Of a stretch of 64,000 nucleotides of DNA, positions 43,396 through 54,553 are shown one piece after another. Source of the stretch: Phymatolithon calcareum (lineage: Eukaryota > Rhodophyta > Florideophyceae > Hapalidiales); assembly GCA_977006965.1 (NCBI GenBank), contig OZ345355.1:124001-188000 (forward strand). The letters run 5' to 3'. Each line of letters starts with the position of its first letter. The stretch's first letter is position 1. A program made the position numbers and the translations under genes. The notes below the pieces were generated by a model. The model made no database searches, had not been told where the DNA came from, and was given only the letters and a program-made list of their open reading frames with translations.

Positions 43396-44877
43396 GTGTT
43401 CCACGGTTCGGTGGTCTATAAAACCATTTCATGGTCACTGGCCCCGCAGCTGACGGGCCTCGAGAAGCTGCATATCATACAGGCTGACAGTCGAATTCCA
43501 AAAAGATTGGCATACTGTATCATATCTACTTTCCCACGCCGCCGATGAGCACAGCCACATATCGTATCGCCCAAATCCGCAACGTTTACCGCGTACCCTG
43601 GCGAGCATCGATCCACATGCCGCCCTGACCGCCCAATCGTGCTTGTGTGCCCCGCCAGCCTGCTTCTTCACATGCGCAAACCTTCGCTGCTTGCTTACCG
43701 CTTCTTTACATCGTTGATTTCGCACCGCTCCTTACACTCATCTCATCGAGAGCTTTGGGCACCCCGCTACTGTAGGGCCGCCCGCATTTGCCCTCATGTG
43801 TGCATCTCACGCAGCGGTGTCGCACTGGCCGATTCCGCCGTCGCATGGAAGCCGCATGGCCGCTTTTTGACAACACGTGCAACGCCCGTACGTATCCCCC
43901 GCTCTCTGCCATGGATCGCACTCCAGGTTTGGGGACTCCAGAAGATGAGCGTCATCAGATGGAACCTTACTGGTGCACCGTCCAGGAAGCCAGGCACCTA
44001 GACACAATGTGCGGCCTGGGAACACTGTTGCATCACGGGACAGACGGCAAGGCAGTGTTACTGGCAGACCTTCGTGCCGTGGAGCAGTACGCCTGTGCTG
44101 TCTATGACGCCTTCCATGAAAGAGTTCAAGTTCCGTCCGGCAGTATTGCTGGAAGAAGAGGCGAATAGAATTGCGTCAGATCCTCTCCAAGAAGTACGTC
44201 TGTATACGCAAGCATTTGAGTAGAGCGCAGAAGTGGTTGTGATGAACACCTTGGAGTGAAGTATCACAGATGCGAAAGATGAAAAAATGTACGGTATTTA
44301 ACTCCAAGCTGTTCATTGCATCCACATCTGTGCCCTCCTCAAATTGCTCGTGGATAAAGGCAGACTTCTTGGAAGAGGTCTGCGGGCAGTGAATAATACT
44401 GCAAAAAACGGACGACACGGCGTGCCAGCATGGATAAGAGTGGTGATTATTGGTTTGAACCGTGGAAAAACAACGACCAAGACGCCGTTGACGACTTGGG
44501 ACACAGCGCAGTGCCCAATTCGAGTTTTTTTGTGGTGCGACCATTCTGACCTGCATTAAAATTGAACTTGAACAATGAAATTGCATTCGAAAATGCCCCT
44601 AAACGTCTTAAGATGCTTCAACTGGAACGATGTAAGCTTTCTCGAGGACCCAGAGGGAGCGGACAAAATTGCCATATGAACCATAGGACCAGTTGATACA
44701 GGGGTGCCTGCTGAACTCCCCTAACTGGAGTTAGTCACCCTTTCGTGAGATGTTGGAGGAAGCTGGGAGGAGTACGAAGAAGGGCCACTTTCATAATGGA
44801 CCACGTAGAATTGGAAACTTTTCGCAGCTTTGTTTACGCAATGCGTTTGACGGACAGTACCACTCTCCTTTCCATTC

Positions 44878-46256
44878 CTACAACGTGCACGGCGGTGAAA
44901 AGTCGCGACACGGTCTCTTCATTGGCTTGATGCCCGACACACAGCACGACTTACTAGGACCCCTGTCCTTACATCCCTTCCCCCCACACGTGCGACAACT
45001 TCTTGCGCAGCATACGTTACTCTTCTTGATTCCGCGGTCTCTGCACCTCACCTCCTCGCCCGCAATCTTGTACGGCCGATACTCCATACGCGATCGCACT
45101 TTGCACACCCCATTTGTCTCAACGAACGAGACATCCGGCACATCAAAGCAGTAAGCCCCCTTATCGCGCAGGTTGACAATCCGCGTCTTGTTCAACAACA
45201 CCTCCTTCGCTCCTACGATGCACACGCCGGCATGAACCGAGTAGGCGATATCATTCTGCATGCCGTACAGACCGCGCGGCTCAAGGCCGTCCGTCTTGCG
45301 TATCATCATGCCGCAGCCGCGGCCGGACGAGCGCCCGTTGTCCCACAACTTATTCATCTTGAGCAGCGTGCGGCGCGCGCCCTCTTCCACAAATACCCCA
45401 TGTCGCCCATTGTGCATCGCCCTGCTTGAGGATAGCGAGGCATAATGCGTTTGGGAGAGACGGAATCCGTCCACGCCGTTGTTCTCTGCGATACTGTTCA
45501 CTATGGCGACGTGAAAGAGCCATCGCGAACCATCGCCGCGCATGTAAACTGCGCAGCAAATCACAGGCAGCCTCAGTGGTTAGAAATCGGGGCGCAGAAA
45601 TGGAGGAGATAGGTACAATGTAGTAGCGACGGAGACTTACATCCGGCTCCCGCAAAGTTCTTCACTTTGAGGTTGTAGAACCATGCGAAATTTGCCAATT
45701 TGAAGTGCACCCCGTACTTGCCCGTCTTCGGGTTTCCGTCGTATGTACCATGACTCAGACTTCCGTCCAGAGTCAGGTTGTGCACGCTCACAAGCTTTGA
45801 GTACTCTGCCCGCAGCACCCCTTGATTTGGGTATTCGGTGGCATTAGCAACCTGTACTTTCAGCACCGTTTTCCCTATGCCCTTTCCACGCAGGCAAACA
45901 TAGCTCGGAAATCTTATTTCAGACTTCAACTTATACGTCCCTTCGCCGAGAAGAAGAGTGCCACCACCATTCTTGCCGATATACTTTAAGCCGGCATTGA
46001 TTACGGGCGCATAGTCGTTGATACTTTCTTTGAGTGGCTGAAAGACCTCAAAATTGTTGCAATTCTTCCAGTTCTCGCTGACGTTCCATGAGTAGCTCTG
46101 CGTCCCGAACGCCTCCTTGATATCCTTCTCAGTGGACTGCTGCACCCAATCGTCCTTTCTCGAAGGCGTCGCTAACGCGATGGTGAGAAGAAGCGATGGT
46201 ATCAGCGCGATATGGAGCATAACTTGCGAGAGGCGCGGGGGAGATTCAGCTTTCAT
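44878..46256 (-). CDS. Secreted right-handed beta-helix protein C
   Basis: Exons 46256-45641 and 45548-44878 around a 92-nt phase-1 intron (GTAAGT...GCGCAG) give 428 aa. The ATG at 46256 opens a charged N-region and a hydrophobic core (MLHIALIPSLLLTIALA). Beta-helix signatures: W-x-N-C-like start of the domain, GGGTLLLGEGTYKL, PSYVCLRGKGIGKTVL, and rungs in exon 2 including NGRHGVFVEEGARRTLL. The C-terminus has all eight Cys with the invariant spacing of A, B and E. A TTATAA box lies about 230 bp upstream. Probably secreted to the wall or matrix. Substrate and activity unknown. Confidence 0.86.
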
Positions 46257-46485
46257 TGCAAGAGGAAAGGTGCAGGTTGTTCTGGTCCAAAGTACGGCCT
46301 GAAACGGGCTGTGAGATCGCTTTTGGGTGAGGGGTGAGGAGGAAGGCGAGATGCAAGATGCTGCGGCGGAGGGGATGGGGAATCGACACAGCTGGGTGCG
46401 TTGCAGGTAGCTCAAACGCGGTGCAGTATAGGTGGTGCTCGTTATTACGTAATCGGTGTTCGTACACTAGGAGATAAAGAGGGAT

Positions 46486-46494
46486 CTTATAAAT
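46486..46494 (-). promoter_or_regulatory. TATA box of beta-helix gene C
   Basis: The minus strand reads ATTTATAAG, about 230 bp from the ATG at 46256. Confidence 0.4.
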
Positions 46495-47052
46495 GAAACC
46501 CATGAGCACTGTCGGTAGGGCAAATCACACGGATCGTAGAGGGCGACGACGGCATACTTCTGCGTCAGTTTGGAATTACGCATACAATATAAAGTACGAA
46601 CGTTCTCATCGACCACACAGCCAGTCAGGAGCCCGGCTCAAACGTAGTATGCGGCATGCCGAGCATAATTAAGAAGGTACAATTTTTAAACTATCCGTTC
46701 AAAGCTGATAATTTCGTGCCTTCCTTTGCTACTGAGCACTTGTACCAGAAGAATGTTTTTAGCTACCGACAGTGTAGATCAACCTGTCAGGTATTGGTTG
46801 CGGTCACATGAGCACTAAGACTGTCAGAGCCGTTTCCAGGCACCATGCAGAAATTGCGAGGCGTCGATTGAACCCGAACAGAAAGAAAAGAAAGAAACAA
46901 TAACAATACTGCACGGGATGTCACTCAAGACTGAGAGGTACTGCAAAAGGACGTGTCTCAGGATCTGAATTACAATCGCTGGAGAGATGGGACTTTAGTT
47001 TTAGTAGTGCATCGGAATTGAAAAGCTACGACACCGCTCTCAAACAATTTGA
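46495..47052. other. Intergenic between beta-helix genes C and D
   Basis: No gene or repeat recognised. Confidence 0.5.
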
Positions 47053-48255
47053 TCACTCGCAAGTCAGGTCCGTCCCTGAAAAATGAGAGTTTGTAGCATC
47101 CACGCACCGCGCGTCTGGGCCTGCTGGCTGGTTGCTCACCTTAACACCGCCAAACCAGACTTGTTTAGCATCAAAAACGCAAAGTCCAGTGTACCTCGCG
47201 TCGGCGATGTGTGTGCTCTCCACGCGCACGTCTTTCGGAACATCAAATTCCTCCGGGGCGTCAATTCGAATCCCGCAGCCACCGTGCGTCTCCATGCTAG
47301 AATCCGAAATCTTACTTCCGCGCACGAGGATGTACCTGCCGCCCTCAATATGCATGCCGTTGCGACCACTGCGCGTCGTGTTGCTGTACAAAATCGACGC
47401 GAATGATGTTCGAGACAATTTGATGGGGTCATCGACGGGATCATTCTCGAGTGCAGGCTGCATCGTCGCCTGCGGATCTTCCATAGATTCCGATGTCGGC
47501 GGCGCTGTCGCCAATGCTTCATTATCACTGGTTGCGGCGACACATCTATCGATTGCGACGAAAGAGGACGACGCCTCTCTTGTACCGCGAATGAAAACTT
47601 TCACCAGATCAAGAAAAAGTAGACTCTCTGTCAGCTCAAATTGCAAAGTGCACACGCAAAGTTCAAAAGAGGACGGCAACTTGAGTTACATACTTCCGTG
47701 AATCAAATTGTTTCGCACACTAACATGACGAATCCACGCGTACTTGACCCGCTCCATGTAGATACCGTGCCTTCCGTGCCGGTCGTTTGGAGTGTTGCCC
47801 TGTCCATGCCGGTTCCCGTCGACCGAGAAGTTGTGCAGCGTGACCCATTCAGACCCGCTCGAGTGCACGGCCCCCTTCGCTGGGTAGAACGGACGCGAAT
47901 TGTCCATGACACGAAGCACTGTTTTGCCCATTCCGGCACCAAACATGCACGTTCGCGAGGGGACCTTGACCGGCGCTCCGATCGTATACACGCCCGCCTG
48001 AAGCCGTAAAGTGCCGCCGCCGCTCGCGGAAAGCAGCGCCAGCGCCGCCGTAATTGCCGGCTCGTAATCCGTGCGGCCGGGGTACATCGGGACTTGTACC
48101 ATGTTTTGCGCGCAGAATCGCCAGTTGTGGCCAACATACCAGGAGTAGCCGTTGGCAAAGGCCTCCCAACCTGGCGGAGATAAGGTAATCCATGCATGCG
48201 CCAGGGTTGCGATGGACGCGGCAGCGATCGTGAGCATTGACAGGGAGGGAAGCAT
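47053..48255 (-). CDS. Secreted right-handed beta-helix protein D, short form
   Basis: Exons 48255-47694 and 47597-47053 around a 96-nt phase-1 intron (GTATGT...GAAAG) give 368 aa. A TATA-like box at about 48335-48345 puts transcription start downstream of the ORF's first ATG (48327), so the ATG at 48255, opening the signal peptide MLPSLSMLTIAAASIATLAHA, is the likely start. Conserved GGGTLRLQAGVYTI, PSRTCMFGAGMGKTVL and HGRHGIYMERVKYAW. Exon 2 has an extra acidic, low-complexity segment (about 30 residues, EALATAPPTSESMEDP region) replacing a rung. The protein stops right after the last rung (DLTCE) and lacks the eight-Cys module. At the intron, the Cys codon seen in four paralogs is replaced. 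Closest to protein F. Confidence 0.83.
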
Positions 48256-48332
48256 GGTTTGTCGTTTTGCGCGGATAGAGGACCTTGATGGCAGTGAGCG
48301 CGGACTATCCGCAGCTCTTGAGGGCACCGTGC

Positions 48333-48345
48333 TCTATAGATATAC
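48333..48345 (-). promoter_or_regulatory. TATA-like box of beta-helix gene D
   Basis: The minus strand reads gtatatctatag, about 85 bp upstream of the chosen ATG, and decides against the upstream in-frame ATG at 48327. Confidence 0.4.
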
Positions 48346-48349
48346 ATTT

Positions 48350-49417
48350 TAAGACAATATGCCGTACACAATTCGCGAAAGGTTACCTCGCTGACAGGGA
48401 ATCGAAAGGTAGCGAAGGAACCCTGAACGCAACTTTTCCTTCTATGATTGCAAGTTTTATTGTAGCGCTGAGACTGCGAAGGCCAGATTGTCAGTAGCGA
48501 ACGCTTTTTGTCTTTTTTGAGATTCGCAACACCAGAATATTTTGAAAGGTCTCATTTTTCGGGTTTACTGACAATTGTTTCAGGCGCAAAAATTGAAATA
48601 CACAAATTTTCGGCCTCCACTGGAGATGGACAAGCACGTTAACAGATTGTGTGTTGGTTTGGCATACGCTATATCTCGTCCGAATATGGCATGTGGTGCG
48701 GCCGCCTGTCAGCAACAGATCGTCGCCGACGGACGGGATGACCAGATCATAATCATTGCTCGATGAATACAGCCTGGCAAGGGGCATGAACCTCATATAG
48801 CAGGCGGCAAAAAGGATCACCCGTATTTAGATTTCAAAGCTGATGGCAGACTGTTGGCGACGCGAATTCGCTCCAGCTGTTAATGGACCTTTGCTCAATC
48901 TCAGTTCGAAATGCGGAAAGGGTTGAGAAAGAACGCTCCAGTGTAGACGAATGCGCGACGCGCAGTGTGAATTTAGCGTTCATTCATTCCTTTTGCCTTT
49001 TCTCGTATTGGGGGTAACAGCGAATCGAGGGCCCAAGTTTCTTCCACTCTATCCTATTGTTAGCGAGTTCTAGCAGTGAATAGAGAAACGGAATTCCGGG
49101 ACGCGAGTGCTTGCGATGTTTACGAGATCACAGAGTACGTGTGTGTGAGAAAACATGTTTCAGGGGGCATGCGAGGAAGAGGGAAAAACAGCATTCCTAA
49201 TGCCAAAACTTTTCTTCTCCAAAGCTCTTGGCAACGAGTCGAGGCGTCTTCTCATGCCCGTTCCTTGACTGAACGATCAACAGTTCGCCGGCGAAGGCCA
49301 ATGTTTTTGTTGGGGTACTTTCTCGTCTGCATGCCTACCAGCAAATTTCTTGGGGGTATGAAGGGGGTTAGGAGATAACTCGTACTGGGAAAATTGGTAG
49401 TATATATCCCTAATGTT
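48350..49417. other. Intergenic, no gene seen
   Basis: Short open frames only. Confidence 0.5.
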
Positions 49418-49443
49418 CCAAATAACCACTGTAGTGGTCATTA
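49418..49443. repeat. Palindrome at left edge of retroposon nest
   Basis: aaataaccactgtagtggtcatt is a near-palindrome. A similar one (caaatgaccacttcagtggccatttg) lies at about 51279-51304, at the opposite edge of the nest. Confidence 0.55.
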
Positions 49444-49518
49444 GGATTTTAGGGCGATTTTATGACGGTTTTTTTAAAGCCCCACAGTCATACGAATATA
49501 CGGGCTAGGGTTCCTCAG

Positions 49519-50027
49519 GGGGAGAAATTTTATGTTTTTATTTTACAAGCCCTCAACGCCAGATTTACCGACAACAGAGCAGCTTGGGTCTCAGTAACTT
49601 CTCTGCGTCACAATTTTGTTCCCAACTCACAATTGCTTCACTCATCTCCATCTTCTCCAACGCTAGTATCCATCACTTGCTACGTTCTTCTTCTCCGTAG
49701 TAAAAAAATGCCAAAGTAGGGCAAAAACCTCGAAAGCGCGACGTCCTCTTGCCCTGTTGACAACACAATGGGGAGCGGGTTCTTATACGGAAGCCCGCTC
49801 GGGAGGATAACTTTGCGTGGGGGTCTCTTGATCGGGAGCTCACTCGGGGGGACAACTTCGGGGGCGCTCTTCAACGGAAGCTCGCTCGGGGGGACAACTT
49901 CGGAGGCGCTCTTCAAAGGAAGCTCGCTCGGGGGGACATCTTCGGGGGGACGCTTTTCAACGAAACCCCGCTCGGGAGGGCAATCAGAAGGCCATCATTG
50001 GGGATCACAATCGCGGGGGACAGCTTG
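49519..50027 (-). mobile_element. RP2 retroposon, nested in RP1
   Basis: Flanked by the 11-bp direct repeat gggttcctcag (49508-49518 and 50028-50038), which lies inside the 3' UTR of the outer RP1. On the minus strand it contains a 48-bp tandem repeat coding for Pro/Ser-rich 16-residue units (ELPLKSAPEVVPPS), then a short conserved region (SEAIVSWEQNCDAEKLL) and a 3' end gtaaaataaaaacataaaa with AATAAA. A second copy of the last ~200 bp is at 61651-61851. Length 509 bp, presumably 5'-truncated. Confidence 0.75.
49775..49970 (-). repeat. 48-bp minisatellite in RP2
   Basis: About four units of roughly 48 bp containing cgctcggggggacaacttcg. On the minus strand the frame stays open through all units (49680-49916 and beyond) and ends 60 residues later. 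Outer units are diverged, inner units nearly identical. Confidence 0.8.
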
Positions 50028-50140
50028 GGGTTCCTCAGGTGCTACCCTCACTAGGGCGGCTCTACTCTTATGTCAGGTATTCTATCTGAGCCCCTAGCAT
50101 GTACTCGGTTGTTTTTGATTGCTCTTCGTATCAGTTTTCG

Positions 50141-50730
50141 AGGCAGCATATCCAAACAAACCAGTCTTCGCAAGCATTTCGATCTAAATTTCTGGCAGTG
50201 GCAGGAGACCGCCTCGAATCGAAGCGGAAAAGGAAGATTCCATACGACAAGACAAGAGAATTACCAGCAATCCTCAAGTTCCCCTAGGTGAAGCACATGC
50301 AACTCGCGCTGCCTGTGGTAGATTCCCACAGGTGTCAACAACAAATATGCCTCAAGCATTCGGCACCAGAGCCAGAGAGCATATGGAGACCCTTGAACGC
50401 ACGCTAGCAGGGTACGACCTCGAAGGAGAAAAAAGACTGGAATCAGAAAAGGAGCTAGATGAGCTCTTACTATTTAGCAAGACACTCATATCACGAATGG
50501 AGAACGAAGAAGGCCTGTATCAATTCGCAGAGGGCAAGGCAAAAAGCGGTCGAGTCCAAACACCAGCAACCCCGTCGAGCACTGAGATAGGATTTCCTTG
50601 AATCCTGAGTATTCCCGTCCGCCATTCTGGTGGGCGTTTCGTGAGCTGCACAGTGGTAGCTAGCATGCGAGGAAGCTTGCGCATATCTTCGGAAGTCTGT
50701 GGGGCTTTTAAATAAAAATTGAATTAAAAA
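50141..50730 (+). mobile_element. RP1 retroposon copy, plus strand
   Basis: 590 bp flanked by agttttcg (50133-50140 and 50731-50738). It encodes the family C-terminal region: KRKRKIPYDKTRELPAILKF followed by a stop, then REHMETLERTLAGYDLEGEKR and LLLFSKTLISRMENEEGLY. Here the usual stop codon is changed, so the frame runs 26 residues further. The 3' end is gtggggcttttaaataaaaattgaattaaaaaa. It matches the minus copy at 54554-55241. Confidence 0.8.
50332..50601 (+). pseudogene. RP1 coding remnant, C-terminal part
   Basis: 89-codon frame, Glu/Arg/Leu-rich and probably alpha-helical or coiled-coil. No known domain. The same peptide ends five RP1 copies in the window, so it is the C-terminus of an element-encoded protein. 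The readthrough tail after LY is not conserved as protein in the other copies. Confidence 0.6.
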
Positions 50731-51008
50731 AGTTTTCGCGGCGTCGCTTCTTCCTTCAGTACAAGTCTTCTTCATTCTGCATATTATCGATGATGCTTTT
50801 GCTGAAGAGCAAAATGTCATCTAGTGCCTTCTCAGTTGCCGCTCTGTCTTCTTCCTTGAGTTCATAGTCTGAAAAGTTGCGATCCAGGGTCTCCATGTAC
50901 TGTCTGACTTTGTTTCCGAATCTATCTGCCATCAGTGTTGTAGATACTTGGGGTAATCTTCCAAAGGCGTACTGAACCGCCAGTGGTTTATGACACCTGT
51001 TACGTAAC

Positions 51009-51263
51009 CGGTAGCAGAGCGCCACCTGGAGACCGCATGCAAGAACCTAACAAAGTATGAACTGGACTCCGGAGAGTTGAAAAGGCATTAGACTCCATAC
51101 TGCTCTACAGCGTCACCATAATTGACAATATGGAAAACGACGATTCCCTGTATTAGGCACTAGGCGATATACTAGAATGACCAAGTTATGAAAAGCTGGT
51201 CCCGTACAGTCTTAGGAGTGTTAATAAGGGCTTTCAAATAAACAACTAAACAGTTGTAATAAA
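51009..51263 (+). mobile_element. RP1 retroposon fragment, nested
   Basis: 255 bp flanked by a 14-bp duplication with one mismatch (acctgttacgtaac at 50995-51008; acctgtttcgtaac at 51264-51277), splitting the outer RP1 coding region. It encodes ERHLETACKNLTKYELD, a frameshift, then ALDSILLYSVTIIDNMEN and the LY stop. The 3' end is gggctttcaaataaac plus an A-rich tail. Confidence 0.75.
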
Positions 51264-51510
51264 ACCTGTTTCGTAACTCAAATGACCACTTCAGTGGCCA
51301 TTTGTAACTGTCTCCTGCTACATCGACAATCCCTGAGCTTGCTATCACTGCTTGTTATACGAAGTGCAAACGTGCAGCGCGATTTCATGTAGGACCAGTA
51401 CCGAAGCAAGCAATGAAAAACGCACTAGTCTAAGAATGATTTTAATGACATTTCGAAGATTTCGAGTGATTTTGTGGCGTTGTCGTATCTTGAGCATATC
51501 ATTTCATGTA

Positions 51511-51710
51511 TGTTAAGAACGGAAAAGGTATTAGACTCCATACTAATCTACAGCGTCACCATAATTGACAACATGGAAAACGTCGAGTCCCTGTATTAGG
51601 GACTAAGCGATATACAAGAATGAACAAGTTATGAAAAGCTGGTCCCGTACAGTCTTAGGAGTGTTAATAAGGGCTTTCAAATAAACAACTAAACAGTTGC
51701 AAAGAAAAAA
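51511..51710 (+). mobile_element. RP1 retroposon fragment
   Basis: 200 bp with a perfect 13-bp target duplication atcatttcatgta (51498-51510, 51711-51723). It carries only the last ~28 codons, the LY stop and the 3' UTR, and ends caaagaaaaaa. It is nearly identical to the 3' part of the copy ending at 51263, so both come from one young subfamily. Confidence 0.85.
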
Positions 51711-51723
51711 ATCATTTCATGTA

Positions 51724-52441
51724 GATTGTATTTGCTTGAGGTCTAAAAGTTCCAACGCAAGAGAACAATGGTGAGCTCAATGCCAGACATGGATGATGCC
51801 AACGTCGTGCAGAGCAGTGGAATACAATAGGAAAGCAGTAAAATAAAGTACTGAGAAATCCCGAGCTTTTGTTTGTACACTGCACGATCAGCCCCGTTTC
51901 TTCCGGCGAAGGCAGTAACATCTCCATGGCTCATAGCTTTCAGCCTGGAGGAAGAAGTCGTGGAAGGGGATCGCGAGGAAGACCACACGCAACTCGTGAT
52001 AGAGAAGGACGTTCTGGAGTGACACGAGAAGGTGACGCATCGCATGGGTGGAAAATGCGCACCCCAGAGTTACAGGGTATAATGCAAGTGGAGGAGTTGA
52101 CTAATGGCTTTCTCTCGCATAAAGCAAAGATTTCCTACGTGTCTGCGATATAAAAACTCAAGATTGAACTACAGGCTCAGCACTTATCAACAATTCGCAT
52201 GGACCAAGTCGTTCTCTTTTGTGGAGGTTTGATGCGACATTGCAAGATTTGGAGGAATGAATGGCTTGCTCTACATTTTACTGAAGCGGCACCGATTCGA
52301 ATGCGTGATAGTTACTTCTTTTCTCTGAGTAAAGCAACTAGGAAATCTTCTGAATGTTCCTTTAATGCAAGCCATCTCTTTGGCAAACGAGAATCATCCT
52401 TTTCTGGGTGTTAAAAGTCAATCTATCACGTTTCATTGCAT
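51724..52441. other. Intergenic with Arg/Gly-rich ORF
   Basis: A plus frame from the ATG at 51926 to 52153 (75 codons) begins MAHSFQPGGRSRGRGSRGR, an RGG-like N-terminus reminiscent of gag leaders. No partner sequence or domain follows, so a gene is not claimed. Confidence 0.35.
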
Positions 52442-53777
52442 CTACATGACACAAGGCGCCGCACTGAACATGCAATTACGCTTATCATCCTTGATGTGGC
52501 TAGAGCAGCAACCGCGCTTCGGAAGTAGTAAAGAGCACCCTTCGCCACCGCAGGTACCACACGACGCAGGACAGCAAGCGCCATCGGCAGATATTCCGAC
52601 GCATCGTTTCTCGGGCTCATCACCTCCATCGCGGTCGTACATCTTGGACTCGTTGGCATCACAAGAATTGTCAAACACAGTGTGCTCTTCGGAGTTTTTG
52701 ACCTTGAAACAATACGATCCACTGTCGACGTTGTTGGTAATTGTCGTCTTCTCAATCTGCACGTGATTGGCTTCATCGAGGAAGACGCCCGCATAATACG
52801 CATTGTGGATGCGATTGTTACGCATGCGGATATACTTAGGCTCGAGTTCATCATCCTTCATCACCTTAATACCACTTCCGACATCCTTCTGACGATTACC
52901 ACTGTCGACCACAATGTTCTCCTCAAGTGAAATAATTTCAGACCCTTTGGTGATGCGGATCCCATCACGGCCATTGTTAACCGCAATGCTGCTCACAAGA
53001 GAAACGCGGTTAATATTGGAAACCTTGAAACCATCTTTCAGACACGAGTCGGCAATACAGCCGTGAATCGCGACATGGTGTCCCATCATCGCGTCCGAAC
53101 CATGCGGGTCGACTGTATATTCAAAAAAACAAGAATAATGTTAGTGGCTGACGGAGATCAAGATGCGCTCATGGGAAAACAATGTTATTTGAAAACTTAC
53201 ATCCATATCCAAGTGCCCCCTTGACCCGAACATCCCAAATGTACGTGTAGGAAGAGGCCTGAATGAAGATGCCAAACTTTGCGAAATGCTCCTTAGCAGT
53301 AGTATTCTTTTGCATTTTCGAGTTGCAGTCAAGAGTGAATCCCCGCAGTGTCACTCGAGTCGAGTTTATGCTCCTGATGACACCACGAACCGGTGCTGTG
53401 ATATTGGCATTGTCGATCACGCGGAGGATGGTACGGTCCATGTCCATTCCGACAAGGCACACATTGCTCGGAAGAATGATAGCTGTCTTCACGGGGTACA
53501 CTCCAGCTGCAAGTCGAATGGAAGCGCCATCGGAAGTACTTGCTGACTTATTCATAGCTATGTCGGTAAGGTACTTGCCGTAGTCGGCAACGGTGACGTC
53601 AGGAGAAACATCCTCGGTAACGTTCACGCACATCTCCCAGTTCCTCGTGGTATTGAAGGCGTGCTTGTTGAAAGGAAATTCAGCGTCATAGTTCTCAATC
53701 GCAGAATCCTCACCGGCTGCGATCGCAAAGCGCAGGAGAGATAGCGCAAAAGTGATGCAGAAGAGGGTGCATGCCAT
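52442..53777 (-). CDS. Secreted right-handed beta-helix protein E
   Basis: Exons 53777-53201 and 53112-52442 around an 88-nt phase-1 intron (GTAAGT...TACAG) give 415 aa. The ATG at 53777 opens the signal peptide MACTLFCITFALSLLRFAIAAG. Conserved domain features: W-x-M-C, GASIRLAAGVYPV, PSNVCLVGMDMDRTIL, then rungs with NNGRDGIRI and a Cys pair preceding the complete eight-Cys C-terminal module. The most divergent of the long paralogs, with several N-glycosylation sequons (NTT, NVT, NKS, NST). A TTTTATAT box lies about 120 bp upstream. Extracellular role inferred; activity unknown. Confidence 0.86.
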
Positions 53778-53896
53778 TTCGAGGTTGTGACGGCAGTCGG
53801 CTAATTGAGTTGGTTGTTTTCTTTTTCGATGGGGTGCTGTGGTTCAAGCTTGAGGCTGTGCTTTGGAAAGCTTGAGCCTTGGAGTCTCGAACCGCA

Positions 53897-53904
53897 TTTT
53901 ATAT
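53897..53904 (-). promoter_or_regulatory. TATA box of beta-helix gene E
   Basis: The minus strand reads ATATAAAA, about 120 bp upstream of the ATG at 53777. Confidence 0.5.
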
Positions 53905-54539
53905 CCATCGGTCGACGTTCGAAATAGGCTGTGAATCGGCGAGAAATGATATCATTCGACTGTCGGTGCCAATCTAGTGCCGGCAACAAACGTTCACGAT
54001 GCCAAATTTTAACGACGTTGACTTAGGAACCTGTGTTACATCAGTGGTGGTTACGATGCTGCTCGACAAAGCTGGTAACACCTACCGCCAATCTGGCAGT
54101 GCGTTGCCGTATAATATTATTCGTAAGACTGTGAGGCTTTTAAAAATAAACGTTACAAAAAATCCGACCGTGCTTCAACAGTCAAGTGTGAACGATTCCA
54201 AATTTTATCTAGATTGACCTAGGAATCAGCGTTTAATCACTGGTGGCTTCGATTCTGCTCGACAAAGCTGGGAGCACCAACCGTCAATCCGACAGTGCTC
54301 CGACAGTCGGGTGTGAGTTATCATATGTCTTGTGGCATGCTTCCGGCTGTCGGTTTTTCACAAAATTTGTTCGAAACTTCAATTCCGGCGTGCATAATGA
54401 AGGCCCATTTCTCAAATAATCAGCACATCGTCGGTGAACTACACTGCCCGTACTGCAAAGTATTTGCCAGACACTCAGGTTATTATGATGGACCGAGAGA
54501 CCTTGGAGTTCGTTTTCACCATCACTATGTACGCAATAA
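53905..54539. other. Intergenic with local duplication
   Basis: No gene. A ~75-bp segment (atgctgctcgacaaagctgg-like) near 54055 is repeated near 54248, each followed by aacaccnaccg..caatc and a short cgacagtgc-type phrase, so there is a diverged tandem duplication of about 190 bp. Confidence 0.45.
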
Positions 54540-54553
54540 TGTGCATCAGTATT

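Larger units (their letters stand above)
41080..44877. other. Intergenic, 3.8 kb
   Basis: No supported gene. It contains a perfect hairpin (41782-41817), further inverted repeats at 42090-42155, a palindromic stack of TACTGTA heptamers near 42220-42260, and a retroposon tail at 43275-43395. A plus-strand frame at 43788-44168 (126 codons) is unrecognised. Confidence 0.5.
49452..51300 (-). mobile_element. Outer RP1 retroposon, carrying three nested insertions
   Basis: Removing three nested insertions by their target duplications leaves one minus-strand non-LTR retroposon of family RP1. Coding sequence at 50756-51025 ends with the family C-terminus (ILLFSKSIIDNMQNEEDLY, stop), then a 3' UTR split by the other insertions, ending in the family tail ctgtggggcttt plus a poly(A)-like run (ttttttt on the plus strand near 49473). 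The right boundary is approximate. Diverged from the younger RP1 copies inside it. Confidence 0.6.

Noticed and set aside
43788-44168. 126-codon plus frame with protein-like stretches
   Set aside because: No homologous copy, domain or clear start; overlapping minus frames are equally open. May be a relic but not supportable.
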